From Deinococcus ruber (lineage in GTDB: Bacteria; Deinococcota; Deinococci; Deinococcales; Deinococcaceae): 64,000 bases of DNA. The notes under the pieces are model-generated. The model saw nothing but the letters and a program-made list of their open reading frames with translations. It made no database searches and was not told where the DNA came from. Every line of letters begins with the position of its first letter. Positions within the stretch are counted from its first letter, which is position 1. The stretch spans positions 1 through 64,000 of the forward strand of contig NZ_BMQL01000019.1 in assembly GCF_014648095.1 (NCBI RefSeq). Reading direction: 5' to 3'. This document shows positions 24,722 to 32,389 of the stretch, piece by piece. A program made the position numbers and the translations under genes.

Positions 24722-25359
24722 GCCTGTTCCAGCCGCGCCACGATCTGTGCCAGGGCCAGGTCATCCACCTGCACCAGCATCTGCACGCCCTGCTCGCGCA
24801 GCACGTCGGCCATGCTCAGCCGCTTGGTCTTCAGAACGGCGTTCAGGCGGTGAACGAGGTCTTTCCGCAGCACGTCCGGCACTTCCTGGCTGGCCTGCTG
24901 CTCATGCTGTCTGGTCCGGTTGTCCGGATTCAGATACGCTTCGATCACGCGCCCAGCGCCCTTGAAGCTGATCAACGTCACATACTGCACGCCGCCGTCC
25001 TCGCCTTCCTTCAGGTGCGCGGGGTCGGTAGGTTTCGCGCCCCGGCTAAATTTGGTGATGCGGGGGAGACGGAGTTTCTTGGTATCGACTTCATCCAAAT
25101 CACGGCGCTTATAGCTGTGCCCGCGATACATGACGCAGGATTCGCCGTCGCTATTGGTGTAGGGATGTGCACCGATCAATGACCAGTCAAAGTTGTCGGC
25201 CATTGCCAGGGGCAGTACCAGCCCGCCTGCGGGAATGTTGCCACTGGTCCAGCCCTGCTTGCCGAGGCGGCGCAGGGTGGGTATGACTTCGCTTTCGTTG
25301 GTGAGATCGACGGTAATGCTGGTGCCGAGTGGCCCCGTGAAGTGGAGTGTGATGCTCAT
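24718..25359 (-). CDS. Hypothetical plasmid protein
   Basis: A 213-residue protein. The first part is beta-rich (MSITLHFTGPLGTSITVDLT); the middle carries a basic patch YRGHSYKRRDLDEVDTKKLR; the C-terminal 60 residues are helical (VLRKDLVHRLNAVLKTKRLS). It may be a nucleic-acid-binding protein, but no family is recognised. Its start overlaps the HNH gene stop as ATGA. Confidence 0.55.
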   Translation of the reverse strand: MSITLHFTGPLGTSITVDLTNESEVIPTLRRLGKQGWTSGNIPAGGLVLPLAMADNFDWSLIGAHPYTNSDGESCVMYRGHSYKRRDLDEVDTKKLRLPRITKFSRGAKPTDPAHLKEGEDGGVQYVTLISFKGAGRVIEAYLNPDNRTRQHEQQASQEVPDVLRKDLVHRLNAVLKTKRLSMADVLREQGVQMLVQVDDLALAQIVARLEQA

Positions 25360-25985
25360 GCCTGGGCCTCCAAGTGTCCCCAGCGGCTTCCATTCAGCAG
25401 CTTTGCGACGTGCTGTCTGGAGCAGCCGACGATCTGCGCTATTTCGCGCTGTACCATTCCGGCAGCCCGAAGTTCTTTGACACGCTGAACGTCTGAAGCC
25501 GTCAGGTGCGCCATATGGTTGTCTTCGCCGCGCATCCTCTTCAGCCCGGTGTCAATCGCATGCAGGTTGTTTTCACTGTGCGTGAGCCACTCAAGGTTCT
25601 CGACGCGGTTGTCCTGTTTGTTGCCGTTGATGTGGTTGACGACGCGCTTGTTCGCTGGATTCGGAATGAATACCTGGGCGACGAAACGGTGGACCACCTT
25701 GGGGTAAAGTTTCCCGTCATCGCTGAGGATTCTGACGAGCTGGTAGCCTTGGCCCCCGTTGCTTGGAGTGAGAATGTTGGGCGTGAGTCGGGCGAAAGAG
25801 ATGATCAGGCCGTGCCGGTGGACAAGGTACATAGAGAATCCAGGGATCAGGGCAGCTAGAGCGTTCGCGAAATCAGAGGCTTTGAGACGCGACTCCTTTC
25901 TCAAATCCAGTTGTCGCAACCAATCCAAATTCGGAATCGGTCGTGACAGACTGTGCCGTAGAGCGAAAGCAACACCCCCGTTCAC
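25356..25985 (-). CDS. HNH homing-type endonuclease with helix-turn-helix
   Basis: A 209-residue protein with the order of phage free-standing homing endonucleases: a NUMOD4-like start (GFSMYLVHRHGLIISFARL), an HNH nuclease core with VVHRFVAQVFIPNPANKRVVNHINGNKQDNRVENLEWLTHSENNLHA in consecutive segments, and a C-terminal helix-turn-helix, KELRAAGMVQREIAQIVGCSRQHV. GTG at 25985 overlaps the upstream stop. It interrupts an operon of unrelated small genes, as mobile nuclease genes often do. Confidence 0.8.
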   Translation of the reverse strand: MNGGVAFALRHSLSRPIPNLDWLRQLDLRKESRLKASDFANALAALIPGFSMYLVHRHGLIISFARLTPNILTPSNGGQGYQLVRILSDDGKLYPKVVHRFVAQVFIPNPANKRVVNHINGNKQDNRVENLEWLTHSENNLHAIDTGLKRMRGEDNHMAHLTASDVQRVKELRAAGMVQREIAQIVGCSRQHVAKLLNGSRWGHLEAQA

Positions 25986-26338
25986 GCCGCACCACCCTCG
26001 AAGAACGCCACGCCCTGCGCCAGGAAGGCGTCCATCGCCGCCTGCCAGGTGCCCCAGCTTCCGACGCCGCTCGCGCTGTAGTAGGGGACCGCTACCTTGT
26101 CTCCGTTCTCGTTCTTGCGGACGCGGCTGGTGGCGATCAAGTACTCGTGGCTCGGCGCTGCCTTGCCGTCGCTCAGACGGGTGACAGTCACGCTGTGCTG
26201 GGTGGTGCGGCTGGTGGGCGACGTGCTCAGACAGATTGACGACACGAAGTAGGTGTCTGTCTTGGTGGTGCAGGTGGCCTCAGCGGCCTGCAATGGCGTG
26301 CGGGGCTTGAAGAAATCGTTGTGAGACTGTACGTTCAT
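25982..26338 (-). CDS. First gene of the leftward operon, hypothetical
   Basis: A 118-residue protein, beta-rich, with SICLSTSPTSRTTQHSVTVT and a C-terminal helix-containing segment SGVGSGWGTWQAAMDAFLAQG-like region (here GVGSWGTWQAAMDAFLAQ). Family not recognised. It is the promoter-proximal gene behind the operator-containing promoter, so it should be the most highly expressed gene when the switch opens. Confidence 0.55.
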   Translation of the reverse strand: MNVQSHNDFFKPRTPLQAAEATCTTKTDTYFVSSICLSTSPTSRTTQHSVTVTRLSDGKAAPSHEYLIATSRVRKNENGDKVAVPYYSASGVGSWGTWQAAMDAFLAQGVAFFEGGAA

Positions 26339-26409
26339 GGCGTTCCCCCAGCGCCCGTCCACTTGCCTTCCAAGCTTGAGTGGCGGGCGCACCCTTTTGG
26401 GCTTGACTA

Positions 26410-26449
26410 ATTGTAGTCTTAGACTACACACTAGTCAATATGTAGTCTG
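26410..26449 (-). promoter_or_regulatory. Leftward promoter with operator in its spacer
   Basis: On the minus strand TTGACT (26433-26438), a 17-base spacer and TACAAT (26410-26415) form a near-consensus sigma-70 promoter. The perfect palindrome TGTAGTCTTAGACTACA (26412-26428) covers the -10 box and most of the spacer. A half site TGTAGTCTG lies at 26441-26449. Repressor bound here must block transcription of the whole leftward operon. Confidence 0.75.
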
Positions 26450-26506
26450 AAAAGGACTTAGAGATTTGCCATCAACGGAATTGATCTGTGCAACTATGGA
26501 GGGAAC

Positions 26507-27946
26507 ATGCTGGAATCGCTTTCATCAACAACCTGGACGCCAGCGCAATGGGATGCTCTGGTAGCAACAGACAAGTATGAAGATGCGCTCGATGCATTTA
26601 CTGACTTGCCGGATCGAATCTCATTGAACGCACTGGTTGCCCTCGCCAGCGGTGATCCAGCCAGACTACAACTCGCCAGCACACAGGTTTCCCTTCACAA
26701 TGGCTGTTTGGCTCAGGGTGCCCGTCTTCTGCTTATGGTGGACAGGGAACTGTATTCCGAGGTCTATAACGTTCGAGACGATGTCACTCCCAGGGGCAGC
26801 AGCGAAGCTGAACTCTTCGATACCGCGAATGCCGCCTTCGCTATCGGCATGGCGGCAAGTGTACTGGGTCGCCCAGAGACGAGCTACGCCTATCACTTGA
26901 CGGCATTGACCATCGCCCAGAGCCTTGGAATGACTGCCAGGACACAACATATCGCCATCGAACTCGAAGCGGTTCGGACAGTTTTGGGGGAGCCGAACCC
27001 AACGCGACTCCGATCGATTCTCACCGAGATCTTGAGCAGTCGCAGATTCACACGTGCGTCGACTGTTCTGGCCGAAGCGTATATGGCGTTAGGCGACTAC
27101 CGAGCAGCAGCTGAATCTGCTCCTGGCGACAGTGATATCAAGGCGTTTGCGACGGCACTCCTGGGACAGCCGGAACGAACCCGTGATCTCCTCCAGGATG
27201 TCCATACTGGGGATTATCTGCCATTGGCGCATTCTCTGATGGGGAATAACTGCATCTATACGCACCCGAGTACAGAACCTGAAGCTGGGTACGAACGAAT
27301 TATTCGAAGTATGGGGCTGACGATGTCCCCCACGACTGCATGGCAGGCCGTCAGTCTGTTAGGAACCACACCTCCAAAGACGATCGATCAGCTGTTCTTC
27401 TGGTCAGCTCTTCTTTGGGCGGTCATGTCGATCGGAGTTTCGCCCGGCATCCATCCGTCCCTGATTCTGGACAGTCTTCGCCAGAGCGTGGCAGCAATTC
27501 CAAAAGTTGACGATGTAGGCAACGCCCTATTCACGTACTGCCCAGAGATTTTTCTTTTGCTCGGGTACATGCCAGATGCCCATCCTTATTTTTCTTCGAG
27601 AATCATGGACATTCCTTTTCTGGCTGGCAATCACGTCATGTTCCACGGCAAGACTCATAAGCTCCCTGGGAAAACGGGGGCACAGATCTTCGAGGATCTC
27701 ATTACAGGCAAGGAGAGCAAATTCCACACCGAAGAACGCCGCCGGTTTGAGACGGAAATGAGGAATGCCAAATTCCCCAGGCCGCCTGTCAACCTGGCCT
27801 GGGTGTTCAGAGGCCTATGCTCGATGACAGCGTCGATGGTAGCGGAGGAAAAGGTTGCGTGGGCGAACATGCTCGGGCGTATGCTCCAGGGCCTCAGTGG
27901 GCACCAGGCAATCAATTCCGCTCAGAAACTGATTGACCAATGTTAG
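26507..27946 (+). CDS. TPR-like helical protein, candidate peptide receptor
   Basis: A 479-residue, all-helical protein. TPR-like pairs are visible: DTANAAFAIGMAASVLGRPE with YAYHLTALTIAQSLGM, then ASTVLAEAYMALGDYRAAAE and AFATALLGQPERTRDL. There is no clear N-terminal helix-turn-helix. ATG has GGAGGGAAC upstream. Divergent from the leftward promoter, near an operator half site, and followed 78 bases later by a 44-residue exported peptide gene. The arrangement resembles Rap-Phr and AimR-AimP pairs, but the receptor role is inference; it could be an unrelated helical-repeat protein. Confidence 0.65.
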   Translation: MLESLSSTTWTPAQWDALVATDKYEDALDAFTDLPDRISLNALVALASGDPARLQLASTQVSLHNGCLAQGARLLLMVDRELYSEVYNVRDDVTPRGSSEAELFDTANAAFAIGMAASVLGRPETSYAYHLTALTIAQSLGMTARTQHIAIELEAVRTVLGEPNPTRLRSILTEILSSRRFTRASTVLAEAYMALGDYRAAAESAPGDSDIKAFATALLGQPERTRDLLQDVHTGDYLPLAHSLMGNNCIYTHPSTEPEAGYERIIRSMGLTMSPTTAWQAVSLLGTTPPKTIDQLFFWSALLWAVMSIGVSPGIHPSLILDSLRQSVAAIPKVDDVGNALFTYCPEIFLLLGYMPDAHPYFSSRIMDIPFLAGNHVMFHGKTHKLPGKTGAQIFEDLITGKESKFHTEERRRFETEMRNAKFPRPPVNLAWVFRGLCSMTASMVAEEKVAWANMLGRMLQGLSGHQAINSAQKLIDQC

Positions 27947-28024
27947 ACAACTTGAAGTCTGACACCTTATTTGGTGGTGTGGCTGCATCTCGATTCTCGA
28001 CCGTCTCTTGCTTACTCTTAAGCT

Positions 28025-28159
28025 ATGAAACTTGTCTTGCTGTGCATTGTTCTGGTACTGGCTCCTCAGAGCGTCTCGGCACTGGGACTAATTGGGGGGA
28101 CGACGCCGTCTCATCCCATTGTGACGCCGTTTGATAGCAAGCCCTGCGCAGGTTGCTAG
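28025..28159 (+). CDS. 44-residue exported peptide, candidate signal precursor
   Basis: A small frame beginning MKLVLLCIVLVLAPQSVSA, a clean signal peptide with a likely cut after SVSA. The mature part is about 25 residues and ends FDSKPCAGC. There is no Shine-Dalgarno, but TACTCT (28013-28018) fits a TANNNT -10 box 6 bases before the ATG, as for a leaderless transcript. Located just after the TPR-like gene, like phr/aimP-type genes. An overlapping frame starting at 27940 has no signal peptide and is less convincing. Confidence 0.5.
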   Translation: MKLVLLCIVLVLAPQSVSALGLIGGTTPSHPIVTPFDSKPCAGC

Positions 28160-28332
28160 AAATTGTGACGGTGTCGTGATTGTTTTGTGTCTCTAGTGTG
28201 GCAATCGTTTTTAGCTGAAAACATAGTGCTGGTGTTACCCTAAAACGAAAGAGGCCGCATGTACCGACTCCACGCTGTGCTCACACACCAAGAAGCCCGC
28301 TTCATCACTGCACAGCTGCCCTGTGAACAAAC

Positions 28333-28361
28333 ACAGGAGCCGAACGGCATACGGCTCCTGT
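28333..28361. terminator. Bidirectional hairpin between peptide and repressor genes
   Basis: ACAGGAGCCG and CGGCTCCTGT form a 10-bp stem with a 9-base loop. On the minus strand it is followed by GTTTGTT, so it can end repressor transcription; it also insulates the convergent peptide gene. Confidence 0.6.
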
Positions 28362-28382
28362 TTGCGACGTCAGCCTTGTTCT

Positions 28383-28940
28383 TCAGGGCCCAGGTACTGG
28401 TCGACGAACTAAGGTATCCACCAACACGATCTGACCCAATGCTTCTGCCTGCTCAGGCAGTGCGTCAGCAGGTAGTATCAGTATCCGTCCATTCAGGCGA
28501 GTAAGAATGTCGCCAGATAAAATGTTGTGCTGATCAACTGTCAAAACAAACCCAGGTTGAAGGGTGTACGCCAACGGCTCTTTGAGCAAGACCTGAATGT
28601 GGCCGGTAAGATCGCGGGCCTTTTGACCCATAGGGGCTTCTCGAAGCGTTCGCCATCGCTTTTGGTGCGTCGGCGGTATGTTCAATTCTCGAATTGCAGC
28701 GTCATCTGAAATCTGCAGCGCGTCAAGCAGCTTGGCGATGGTATCCGCTCTCAAACTCAAAATGTCGCGTCTGTACGTTGGTTTCTGGGTGGTGAGTTTT
28801 TCTAGATGGACACGGTCGATACCGGACGCTGCTGCAACCTCGGACATGCCGCCGCGTTCTTGAATCAGTTGGTCAAGTCGGGCGCGGCGTGCCTCGCTCA
28901 CCTCGACTGATTCTTCAATTTTATCCGGCCGTTTTCGCAT
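28383..28940 (-). CDS. CI-like phage repressor
   Basis: A 185-residue protein. Residues about 17-85 form an HTH_XRE-like domain: ARRARLDQLIQERGGMSEVAAASGIDRVHLEKL, then LSLRADTIAKLLDALQIS. The C-terminal 80 residues resemble a LexA/S24-type fold (LTVDQHNILSGDILTRLNGRILIL) but lack an evident catalytic Ser-Lys pair, so self-cleavage is doubtful. It is divergent from the Cro-like gene with three operator copies between them, and probably binds TGTAGTCT-N-AGACTACA sites. Confidence 0.7.
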   Translation of the reverse strand: MRKRPDKIEESVEVSEARRARLDQLIQERGGMSEVAAASGIDRVHLEKLTTQKPTYRRDILSLRADTIAKLLDALQISDDAAIRELNIPPTHQKRWRTLREAPMGQKARDLTGHIQVLLKEPLAYTLQPGFVLTVDQHNILSGDILTRLNGRILILPADALPEQAEALGQIVLVDTLVRRPVPGP

Positions 28941-29044
28941 TGGTTCTCCGAGGTCTCATTAGTTTCGTCATGTGCACGGGGCGTGTCTACGTGGTCGTTT
29001 GCGTTGCGGTCTAGGCGCCTCGGAAGTAGTCTCACTGGTCATTG

Positions 29045-29153
29045 TGTAGCGTCAGACCACAGATACGCAAGAGAAACCGGATGAGAAAAATTTCGTGATT
29101 TGATTGTGTAGGCTTGGACTACTACTTGCGCTGGCTTATAGTCTCAGACTACA
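29045..29153. promoter_or_regulatory. Divergent promoters with three operators
   Basis: Operators related to the perfect site at 26412 are TGTAGCGTCAGACCACA (29045-29061), TGTAGGCTTGGACTACT (29107-29123) and TATAGTCTCAGACTACA (29137-29153). Rightward promoter: TTGGAC (29114-29119), 17 bases, TATAGT (29137-29142). A weaker leftward promoter for the repressor: TTGCGT (29065-29070) and TACACA (29043-29048). Each operator overlaps a promoter box, as in lambda's OR region. Confidence 0.7.
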
Positions 29154-29161
29154 ATTTGCAC

Positions 29162-29446
29162 ATGACCCCAGAAGCCCTCCAGAAACGGCGACAGCTGTCG
29201 CCGACAAAACTGAAGCGGGCCCGGCTGAACGCCCAAAAGACCAACGTGGCCGAGGTCGCACGGGAGATCGGCATTGACCGAGCAGCGTACTTGCGCTGGG
29301 AAATGCAGGCAACCACGTCAGGTGCTCCGTTGCCTCCCCTGACGCACATCGACTACGTTGCTCTCAACAACGCACTTGTACTGTTCAACGTCAGCTATGA
29401 GGACGTTACTGACCCGATTCTCGAGCCTGAGCAGGTGCCAGCATGA
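29162..29446 (+). CDS. Cro-like helix-turn-helix protein
   Basis: A 94-residue XRE-type protein: SPTKLKRARLNAQKTNVAEV then AREIGIDRAAYLRWEMQ form the helix-turn-helix, followed by a short helical tail. ATG at 29162 lies only 20 bases after the -10 box and lacks a ribosome binding site, so the mRNA is probably almost leaderless. As the divergent partner of the CI-like gene, it is the candidate lytic-side (Cro) or plasmid copy-control regulator. Confidence 0.65.
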   Translation: MTPEALQKRRQLSPTKLKRARLNAQKTNVAEVAREIGIDRAAYLRWEMQATTSGAPLPPLTHIDYVALNNALVLFNVSYEDVTDPILEPEQVPA

Positions 29447-29481
29447 CAGCGGCCCCATCTGGAAGCCAGGGCCAGCAGGGC

Positions 29482-29994
29482 TTATTTCACGAACGACATG
29501 ACCACGCGCCCCCGGTCATCGAGCTTCACGCTCACCGTCAGAGCCTGGGAAATCACAAACGGCTTGTCAAGAGCGATCGTCAGCGTTTTTCCTGGCGACA
29601 GGACGACTGCCTTCTGGCACAGCGTGTCAGCGGTCAACACAGCCTGGACGTCGTCCTGTTTTCTCAGCGCATCCTGCTGGGCCTGGGTGAGATCAGGGAT
29701 GATCTCCGAGCCGTACTGGACCTGGAGGACCACCGCGCCGTCCTTCATGCCCAGGTTGGTCCAGGCCGTGCAGGAGGCCACGGTCGCGGTCGGGTCGACC
29801 CACACGGCGGTGTTGATGGTCAGCACGTTGGCCTGCACCCCATTCGGTGTGGCAAGAGCGTGTGCCACGCCCACCGTGCCGCTGTCGGTGGTGTAGCGGA
29901 CTTGGCTGCCGTCTGGCAGGGCATTCCAAATCGACGAGCTTTGAGCGCCTGCCATCCCACCCAGCAGCGCCGCCAGAACCAGCAGAGTTCGCAT
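29482..29994 (-). CDS. Exported protein of unknown function (1)
   Basis: A 170-residue protein with signal peptide MRTLLVLAALLGGMAGA and a beta-rich mature part that includes NALPDGSQVRYTTDSGTVGV and two cysteines (SCTAW, TLCQK) that could pair. The leader GGGTATGCTGCA before the ATG nearly repeats that of the next exported gene at 30669 (GGGTATCCTGCA), so the 5' regions are related. Function unknown. Confidence 0.6.
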   Translation of the reverse strand: MRTLLVLAALLGGMAGAQSSSIWNALPDGSQVRYTTDSGTVGVAHALATPNGVQANVLTINTAVWVDPTATVASCTAWTNLGMKDGAVVLQVQYGSEIIPDLTQAQQDALRKQDDVQAVLTADTLCQKAVVLSPGKTLTIALDKPFVISQALTVSVKLDDRGRVVMSFVK

Positions 29995-30057
29995 GCTGCA
30001 GCATACCCAACGCGCCGCCAGCGCGCGATGCACAGGCACCCCTCCGCCGCCAGCTGC

Positions 30058-30669
30058 CTATTCCCGCTCAAACACCAGAAACGACCGGGTCACATCCAGC
30101 GGCAGGACGTACAGCACGTAGGTGTTCGCTCCGACCACAATCTTGCCCGTCCAGTGGCCCTCATCCGCCTCGACGCCCTGCCAGAACTCCAATCTCTTCG
30201 CGTGAGTCACCGTGTCCACACGGTGCGCGACCCGCTGAACGGGCGACATCACCGTCGCGCACAGGTCATTCACCGCCCCCGGCTCGCAGGCAACCTGACG
30301 TCCTTTGAGGCCACTCAGCAGACGGCTAAATGTGGCCTTACCAGCCTTGTCCATCAGTGGGTAGGGGTCAATGGGCACCGTGACGGCCTTGTTGCTGTGA
30401 ACCGTGAACTGTGCCCGTCCTTCCTCGTACTGCTGCACGACATCGTCAGATTGGGTGGCAATCACCGTGTAAATCCCGGCGGCGAGCTTGAAGGTAGCGG
30501 TTGTTCCCATCACGCTCGCCAGGGGTGTTCCGAGCACCGCCCTCCTGCCGCCATACACCTGAAACACGTTGTGCAGGAAGGGCGGGCTGGTCTTGACCGT
30601 GACGGTGTACAGCGTCGTGGCCGCGTTCGCCATTCCACTCAGCAGCAAGATCAGCAGCAGTGTTCGCAT
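30058..30669 (-). CDS. Exported protein of unknown function (2)
   Basis: A 203-residue protein with signal peptide MRTLLLILLLSGMANA. The mature part has a GIYTVIATQSDDVVQQYEEG-like beta region and two cysteines (VACEPG, DLCAT) close together. Start and leader are very similar to those of the gene at 29994, though the mature sequences differ. Function unknown. Confidence 0.6.
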   Translation of the reverse strand: MRTLLLILLLSGMANAATTLYTVTVKTSPPFLHNVFQVYGGRRAVLGTPLASVMGTTATFKLAAGIYTVIATQSDDVVQQYEEGRAQFTVHSNKAVTVPIDPYPLMDKAGKATFSRLLSGLKGRQVACEPGAVNDLCATVMSPVQRVAHRVDTVTHAKRLEFWQGVEADEGHWTGKIVVGANTYVLYVLPLDVTRSFLVFERE

Positions 30670-30825
30670 GGTGCAGGATACCCAGCCCATGGCGTCGGTG
30701 CAGGCGGCGGCATGAGCCTGCAGTCCGTCAGACCGTAGCTTCCCCGGCTGCTGGGGCCTCTCTGCCGTCTCGGCAGCCCAGCAGCACTGTAGAGGCGCGG
30801 TGCATGACAGCCGAATCCGAAAGAA

Positions 30826-31320
30826 ACGGTCATCCCTGACAGGATGCGACCGGGTGAAAGCCCCGAAGGGTGGCCTATGGCTGCCGTTGTGCCAACAATT
30901 CTCCCCTGTAGTAGTGGGGGTTTGCAGGGCAACTCCCGGCGCTCGTCAGTTCAGCGTCGGCCCGTGCCCTCCCGGCAGCTCAGTTCGCCGGGTCACACAC
31001 GTCTGAGTCAGGTCTGCAACCTGAGGTCTGTATCCCAACCCTCGCCCACATGGGAGGCCCGACCAACGCGCAGTGAGGGCGTCCAGCCCGAGAACAGCAC
31101 CCTGGACTGAGGCCACCCACCGGGCCAGGAGCAGTAAACGGCGGGGCATTCCAAGGTTCGGCCTTGGCGTCACGCAGATCGAGACACTGCTGAGAGATAC
31201 CCAGCCCGGCTTGTGCAGCGGGCTGTCCGCCGACGACGGAACCAGCCGTCACCGGGTGCAAGGCCCGGCGAGGCCACAGGAGACCCGATGCAGAAGAACC
31301 AGCGCCTTGCACGGCACATT
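30826..31320 (+). ncRNA. Possible structured RNA or group II intron remnant
   Basis: The segment around 30842-30875 (GATGCGACCGGGTGAAAGCC and following GAAGGGTGGCC) is reminiscent of the 5' end of bacterial group II introns (GUGCGAC..GAAAG), and no open frame explains the 500 bases. No domain V and no reverse transcriptase are seen, so at best a truncated intron. This is a weak call. Confidence 0.2.
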
Positions 31321-31342
31321 CCGAGAGCACCTAATTGCAAGA

Positions 31343-31366
31343 TCGGCTCCCTTTTCAGAGAGCCGA
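31343..31366 (+). terminator. Small hairpin
   Basis: TCGGCTC and GAGCCGA form a 7-bp stem around a 10-base loop, upstream of the membrane peptide gene. Could be a terminator or part of the preceding RNA. Confidence 0.35.
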
Positions 31367-31472
31367 CTTCACAGAGCATCAACCTTCCCTAGAGCGTTTA
31401 TAAGCGATCCTACTGATTGAACAATTCATCCCCTCTGCCTTCACTACGCTGCCTACAGCACGAGGAGATCAA

Positions 31473-31673
31473 ATGAAATTATCAGGAGTTATGTACGTTA
31501 TGGGAGCCGCGTCTATTCTTTTCTCGGCCTACAATTTCATTCAGGGGAAGCAAAAGTCAGAGGGACACGAGAAGAACGAGAAGCAGCAGGATGGCAATTT
31601 CATCGGCCACTGGGCGCCGACCTTCTTTATTCTCGGGAAGATCTTTGAGGATCACGAGAAAGTACAAAGCTGA
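31473..31673 (+). CDS. Small membrane-anchored protein
   Basis: A 66-residue protein: one N-terminal membrane helix (KLSGVMYVMGAASILFSAYN), a charged linker QKSEGHEKNEKQQDG, and a second hydrophobic part WAPTFFILGKIFEDH. Good ribosome binding site GAGGAG 7 bases upstream. Lower GC than neighbours. Function unknown. Confidence 0.6.
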   Translation: MKLSGVMYVMGAASILFSAYNFIQGKQKSEGHEKNEKQQDGNFIGHWAPTFFILGKIFEDHEKVQS

Positions 31674-31692
31674 GCTCACCCAGAACGTATGC

Positions 31693-31728
31693 AGAAGCAC
31701 CCCCAGCAAGCGGCTGGGTGGTGCTTCT
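31693..31728 (+). terminator. Terminator after the small membrane gene
   Basis: AGAAGCACC-CCCAGC pairs with GCTGGG-TGGTGCTTCT with one bulge around a short loop, 20 bases after the stop, followed by CTTTG. Confidence 0.6.
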
Positions 31729-31790
31729 CTTTGATCTGGTCCTGGAATTCAGGTGCCCTTCAGCTGTGGCCAGGATCGGCACCATCTGAG

Positions 31791-31819
31791 GAGCGACCTT
31801 GTGTCTTTCAAGGTCGCTC
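31791..31819. terminator. Hairpin at the end of the HAAS gene
   Basis: GAGCGACCTTG and CAAGGTCGCTC form a perfect 11-bp stem with loop TGTCTTT. It overlaps the stop codon of the minus-strand membrane protein gene. Confidence 0.55.
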
Positions 31820-32389
31820 GGCAGAGCCTGGCCTCAGCGTGCGGCGGATCCGTCGATCCGTATCGAAAGCCTGGTATAGGAGGCAGAGCATGGTGATCAG
31901 AGTCGACCAGAGCAGCATCGTATTGGTGCTGGGACTTAGGAAGACAAAGGGGAGCATCATGACGTAATTCAGAAACATAGCGCTCAGATTTCTGATAGAG
32001 CTTCGGCGCACGGCCACCATCCGGCGAGTCATCACCCAGAGACCGGCGAAAATCAGGAGACTTACCACCGGTAGGGCAATCTTCATCAGTAGATACGTCC
32101 GCTCGACATCATCGAGCGCATTTTTCAGCCATGACAGACTAAAAAAGATAACCAACCCTGCGAGAAAGAGGGTAAGTCGTTGTGGTTGGTCCAACATGGC
32201 CTGAGTCAGGTAGGTCTTCTTCAGCCTCTTCTGGGATTCGGCTGGTGGTCCGAAGAGGGCCAGCGCGTCGGGTTGTCCGCCTGCGTCTAGATGATCTTGA
32301 TAGTGGGCCGTGTATTCCTGCCGCAGATGCTGCTGCACATTCTCAGGGAAGACCTGCAGGGTCTGCTGGAGCCACTGGTCCAGGGTCAT
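31808..32389 (-). CDS. HAAS/DUF1700-like membrane protein
   Basis: A 193-residue protein. The N-terminal 65 residues form a helical domain of the HAAS type (LRQEYTAHYQDHLDAGGQPD then ALFGPPAESQKRLKKTYL), followed by four membrane helices beginning near LTLFLAGLVIFFSLSWL, MKIALPVVSLLIFAGLWV, LSAMFLNYVMMLPFVFL and LLWSTLITMLCLLYQAF. Such proteins typically pair with PadR regulators, as here by ATGA overlap, and are thought to act as membrane-bound partners in stress signalling. Confidence 0.75.
   Translation of the reverse strand: MTLDQWLQQTLQVFPENVQQHLRQEYTAHYQDHLDAGGQPDALALFGPPAESQKRLKKTYLTQAMLDQPQRLTLFLAGLVIFFSLSWLKNALDDVERTYLLMKIALPVVSLLIFAGLWVMTRRMVAVRRSSIRNLSAMFLNYVMMLPFVFLSPSTNTMLLWSTLITMLCLLYQAFDTDRRIRRTLRPGSAERP

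Larger units (their letters stand above)
30670..31472. other. Long gene-free region
   Basis: About 800 bases without a convincing gene. GC-rich, with many short self-complementary stretches and a block near 30840 that resembles structured RNA (listed separately), then a hairpin at 31343 before the small membrane gene. Confidence 0.5.

Noticed and set aside
27940..28134. 64-residue plus-strand frame overlapping the peptide gene
   Set aside because: It has no signal peptide or domain; the 28025 frame gives a clean signal peptide with a plausible leaderless promoter.
28259..28504. 81-residue plus-strand frame
   Set aside because: It runs through the terminator hairpin and then antisense to the CI-like repressor, so it is probably not translated.
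31120..31150. AGTAAACGGCGGGG, similar to a conserved 23S rRNA segment
   Set aside because: The surrounding bases do not match rRNA, so the similarity is chance.
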